NCBI RefSeq assembly: GCF_947507565.1 | Contig: NC_089184.1 | Location: 2,232,001-2,296,000 of the forward strand | Length of the DNA: 64,000 bases | Direction of reading: 5' to 3' | Origin: Oscarella lobularis | Lineage: Eukaryota > Porifera > Homoscleromorpha > Homosclerophorida > Oscarellidae | Shown: positions 62,945-64,000 of the stretch, piece after piece | Layout: each line of letters starts with the position of its first letter | How positions within the stretch are numbered: the first letter of the stretch is position 1 | Made by a program: the position numbers and the translations under genes | The notes under the pieces: model-generated | What the model saw: only the letters and a program-made list of their open reading frames with translations | Database searches by the model: none | What the model was told of the DNA's origin: nothing

Positions 62945-63950
62945 TTTCTTTCGCTTATTTAGTTTGTTAGAGAGTGCCTGCCAGGAGCTGAATGGCGAAA
63001 TTTTAAAAATGCGGCAGGCTCACGCTGACGAGCAGAATGCCACTGTGGAGAAAACTCAGTATCTGGAAGAAAAAGCCTCTCGTTTCTTGGAGCTTCTCGC
63101 GTTGTTTTCCATCGCAGGCACAAAGAAGGAACAGATGCAAATCAATGAAATGAAGAAGGAAGTGATGTCTCTTCAGCGTTGGGCCAAGCAAATTGCGCCT
63201 AAGTTCAGTCTTGAATAAATGAATAACTATTTACATCTTTTAAAGAGAAACTTCTACATTGTCGGTTAATACGCACACGCTCTGCATAAAAGCACTCAAT
63301 AAAGCGCCTAAAAGCCAGGGGATTGAGCGGCAAAGATACTTTGGAGGAACATTTTTCGGTAACCACGTTCATAAAGCGCTTCAAGTAGTGAAATGGAGTT
63401 TGCAGTATTATGGAATTAAAACTTTCACGTACTTTAGGAGGAGACCATGAGCGTAATTTGCAACTCAATTCAGCAGGCTTGCAGAGAACAGCAAGAAGAA
63501 ATTAGATCCCAAGCAAGTGAAATTTCTAGAAAATGTAAGGAAATTTTCACACTATTCAGATAATGCCATAACACGTACAGCTTCTCGAGGAAACTTTCCA
63601 CTGAAGAAATCGACCATCTAGGTACGCAGATAACCTAATCAATAATTCCTATTTTGAGTTTCGAATGATTAATATCATCAATTAAGAATTTTTTGGCCAG
63701 CTACCGAGAAAACTTTCCGAGGTCATCTATATCGCCCAAAGTTCACTTTCTTGAAGGTCACGTTATTCTGTGGGTTTGGAAATGGAGAATTGGTTTAGCG
63801 TTCTACGGAGAGCAGGGAGCAGAGTCGTTGCACGCCGAGTTTAACAATCTCAACAGCGCAAATGCATCAATCAAAGATCCGCTAGAAAAACTAAAACTAG
63901 CTTTCAAGTACTGCAACGTTCACCACTCTCCTTTGCTGGAAAAGAACTAA
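62945..63950 (+). pseudogene. Transposon-associated protein of unnamed family, several exons
   Basis: A coiled-coil stretch (62964-63218; ESACQELNGEILKMRQAHAD) precedes GIERQRYFGGTFFGNHVHKA (63320-63380). Next comes KEIFTLFR, a TGA, and CHNTYSFSRKLSTEEIDHL with a donor GTACGC (63620). A ~65-bp intron ending ATTAAG follows, and the last exon (63690-63950) reads YRENFPRSSISPKVHFLEGH, then GLAFYGEQGAESLHAEFN. ERQxYxGGxFxGNH, SRKLxxEEI and PKxHxLExH...GEQGAESxHAxFN are blocks of a recurrent repetitive family in sponge and cnidarian genomes. I cannot name its superfamily. One TGA within the middle exon. Confidence 0.5.
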
Positions 63951-64000
63951 AATGGAGAATAATACGACGATGACGACTAGAAGGACAAACACAGGTGCAC

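Overview
This looks like nuclear DNA of an invertebrate metazoan. It has GT-AG introns that are mostly 33-95 bp, animal-type domains (P2X7-like zinc domain, PHD, RING, HECT, THAP, BED), a multi-exon protein kinase and a very high density of DNA transposons. A sponge or cnidarian would fit the mixture of transposon families, but that is inference; nothing here fixes the species. It is a draft assembly, with a 200-base N gap at 12240-12439, and some frameshifts may be sequencing errors.

Region by region. 1-6.4 kb: two decayed IS630-like transposases with an NPIE motif (minus 724-1652, plus 2829-5627, the latter split by a tandem repeat) and a HECT-like C-lobe relic. 6.4-10.1 kb: little recognisable, ending in a 120-bp palindrome. 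10.2-12.2 kb: an integrase-OTU protease fusion running into the gap, preceded by a signal-peptide-like exon. 12.5-13.5 kb: a ZMYM1-like hAT relic, then AT-rich and palindromic repeats. 14.1-18.2 kb: a RING-finger gene (minus) diverging from a DDE transposase (plus), followed by a HECT-like gene (plus). 18.8-20.3 kb: Helitron helicase and reverse transcriptase relics. 20.4-22.4 kb: two tail-to-tail P-element-like fragments. 22.6-24.7 kb: a BED-finger hAT element abutting a second integrase-OTU relative with its own signal-peptide-like exon. 26.5-28.8 kb: an element with inverted ends, TA duplications, a DD34E transposase and a convergent SHOCT-like ORF. 29-30.3 kb: a Mutator-like transposase relic.

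30.9-35.6 kb: a YqaJ nuclease and a convergent THAP/PIF-type transposase (ISL2EU-like pair). The nuclease gene is interrupted precisely by a complete Tigger element (31462-33814) that carries an intact 540-aa transposase and a divergent HIRAN-domain gene. 36.9-39.6 kb: a second, inactivated Tigger that also carries a HIRAN exon. 39.7-40.6 kb: Helitron relic. 42-49.5 kb: two Ulp1-like protease relics, a RecQ-like fragment inside 255-bp inverted arms, and a second YqaJ (SWIM-YqaJ-PHD) with convergent transposase. 50.3-50.9 kb: an apparently intact four-exon gene of unknown function, with a broken paralog at 58.8-59.3 kb. 51-57 kb: Mutator, Gypsy and Penelope-like pieces, an intact two-exon P2X7-like zinc protein, and a dynein-like P-loop fragment beside a Pif1/Helitron motif. 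56.7-58.7 kb: a third, POGK-like Tigger. 60.0-61.8 kb: a seven-exon kinase, the best host-gene candidate. 62.9-63.95 kb: a fragment of a transposon-associated family I cannot name.

Two themes recur. Many elements carry ubiquitin/SUMO-pathway domains (RING, two HECT-like, OTU, two Ulp1-like). The Tigger elements pair the transposase with replication-linked modules: a HIRAN domain in two of them and C-terminal PCNA-box motifs in the same two.
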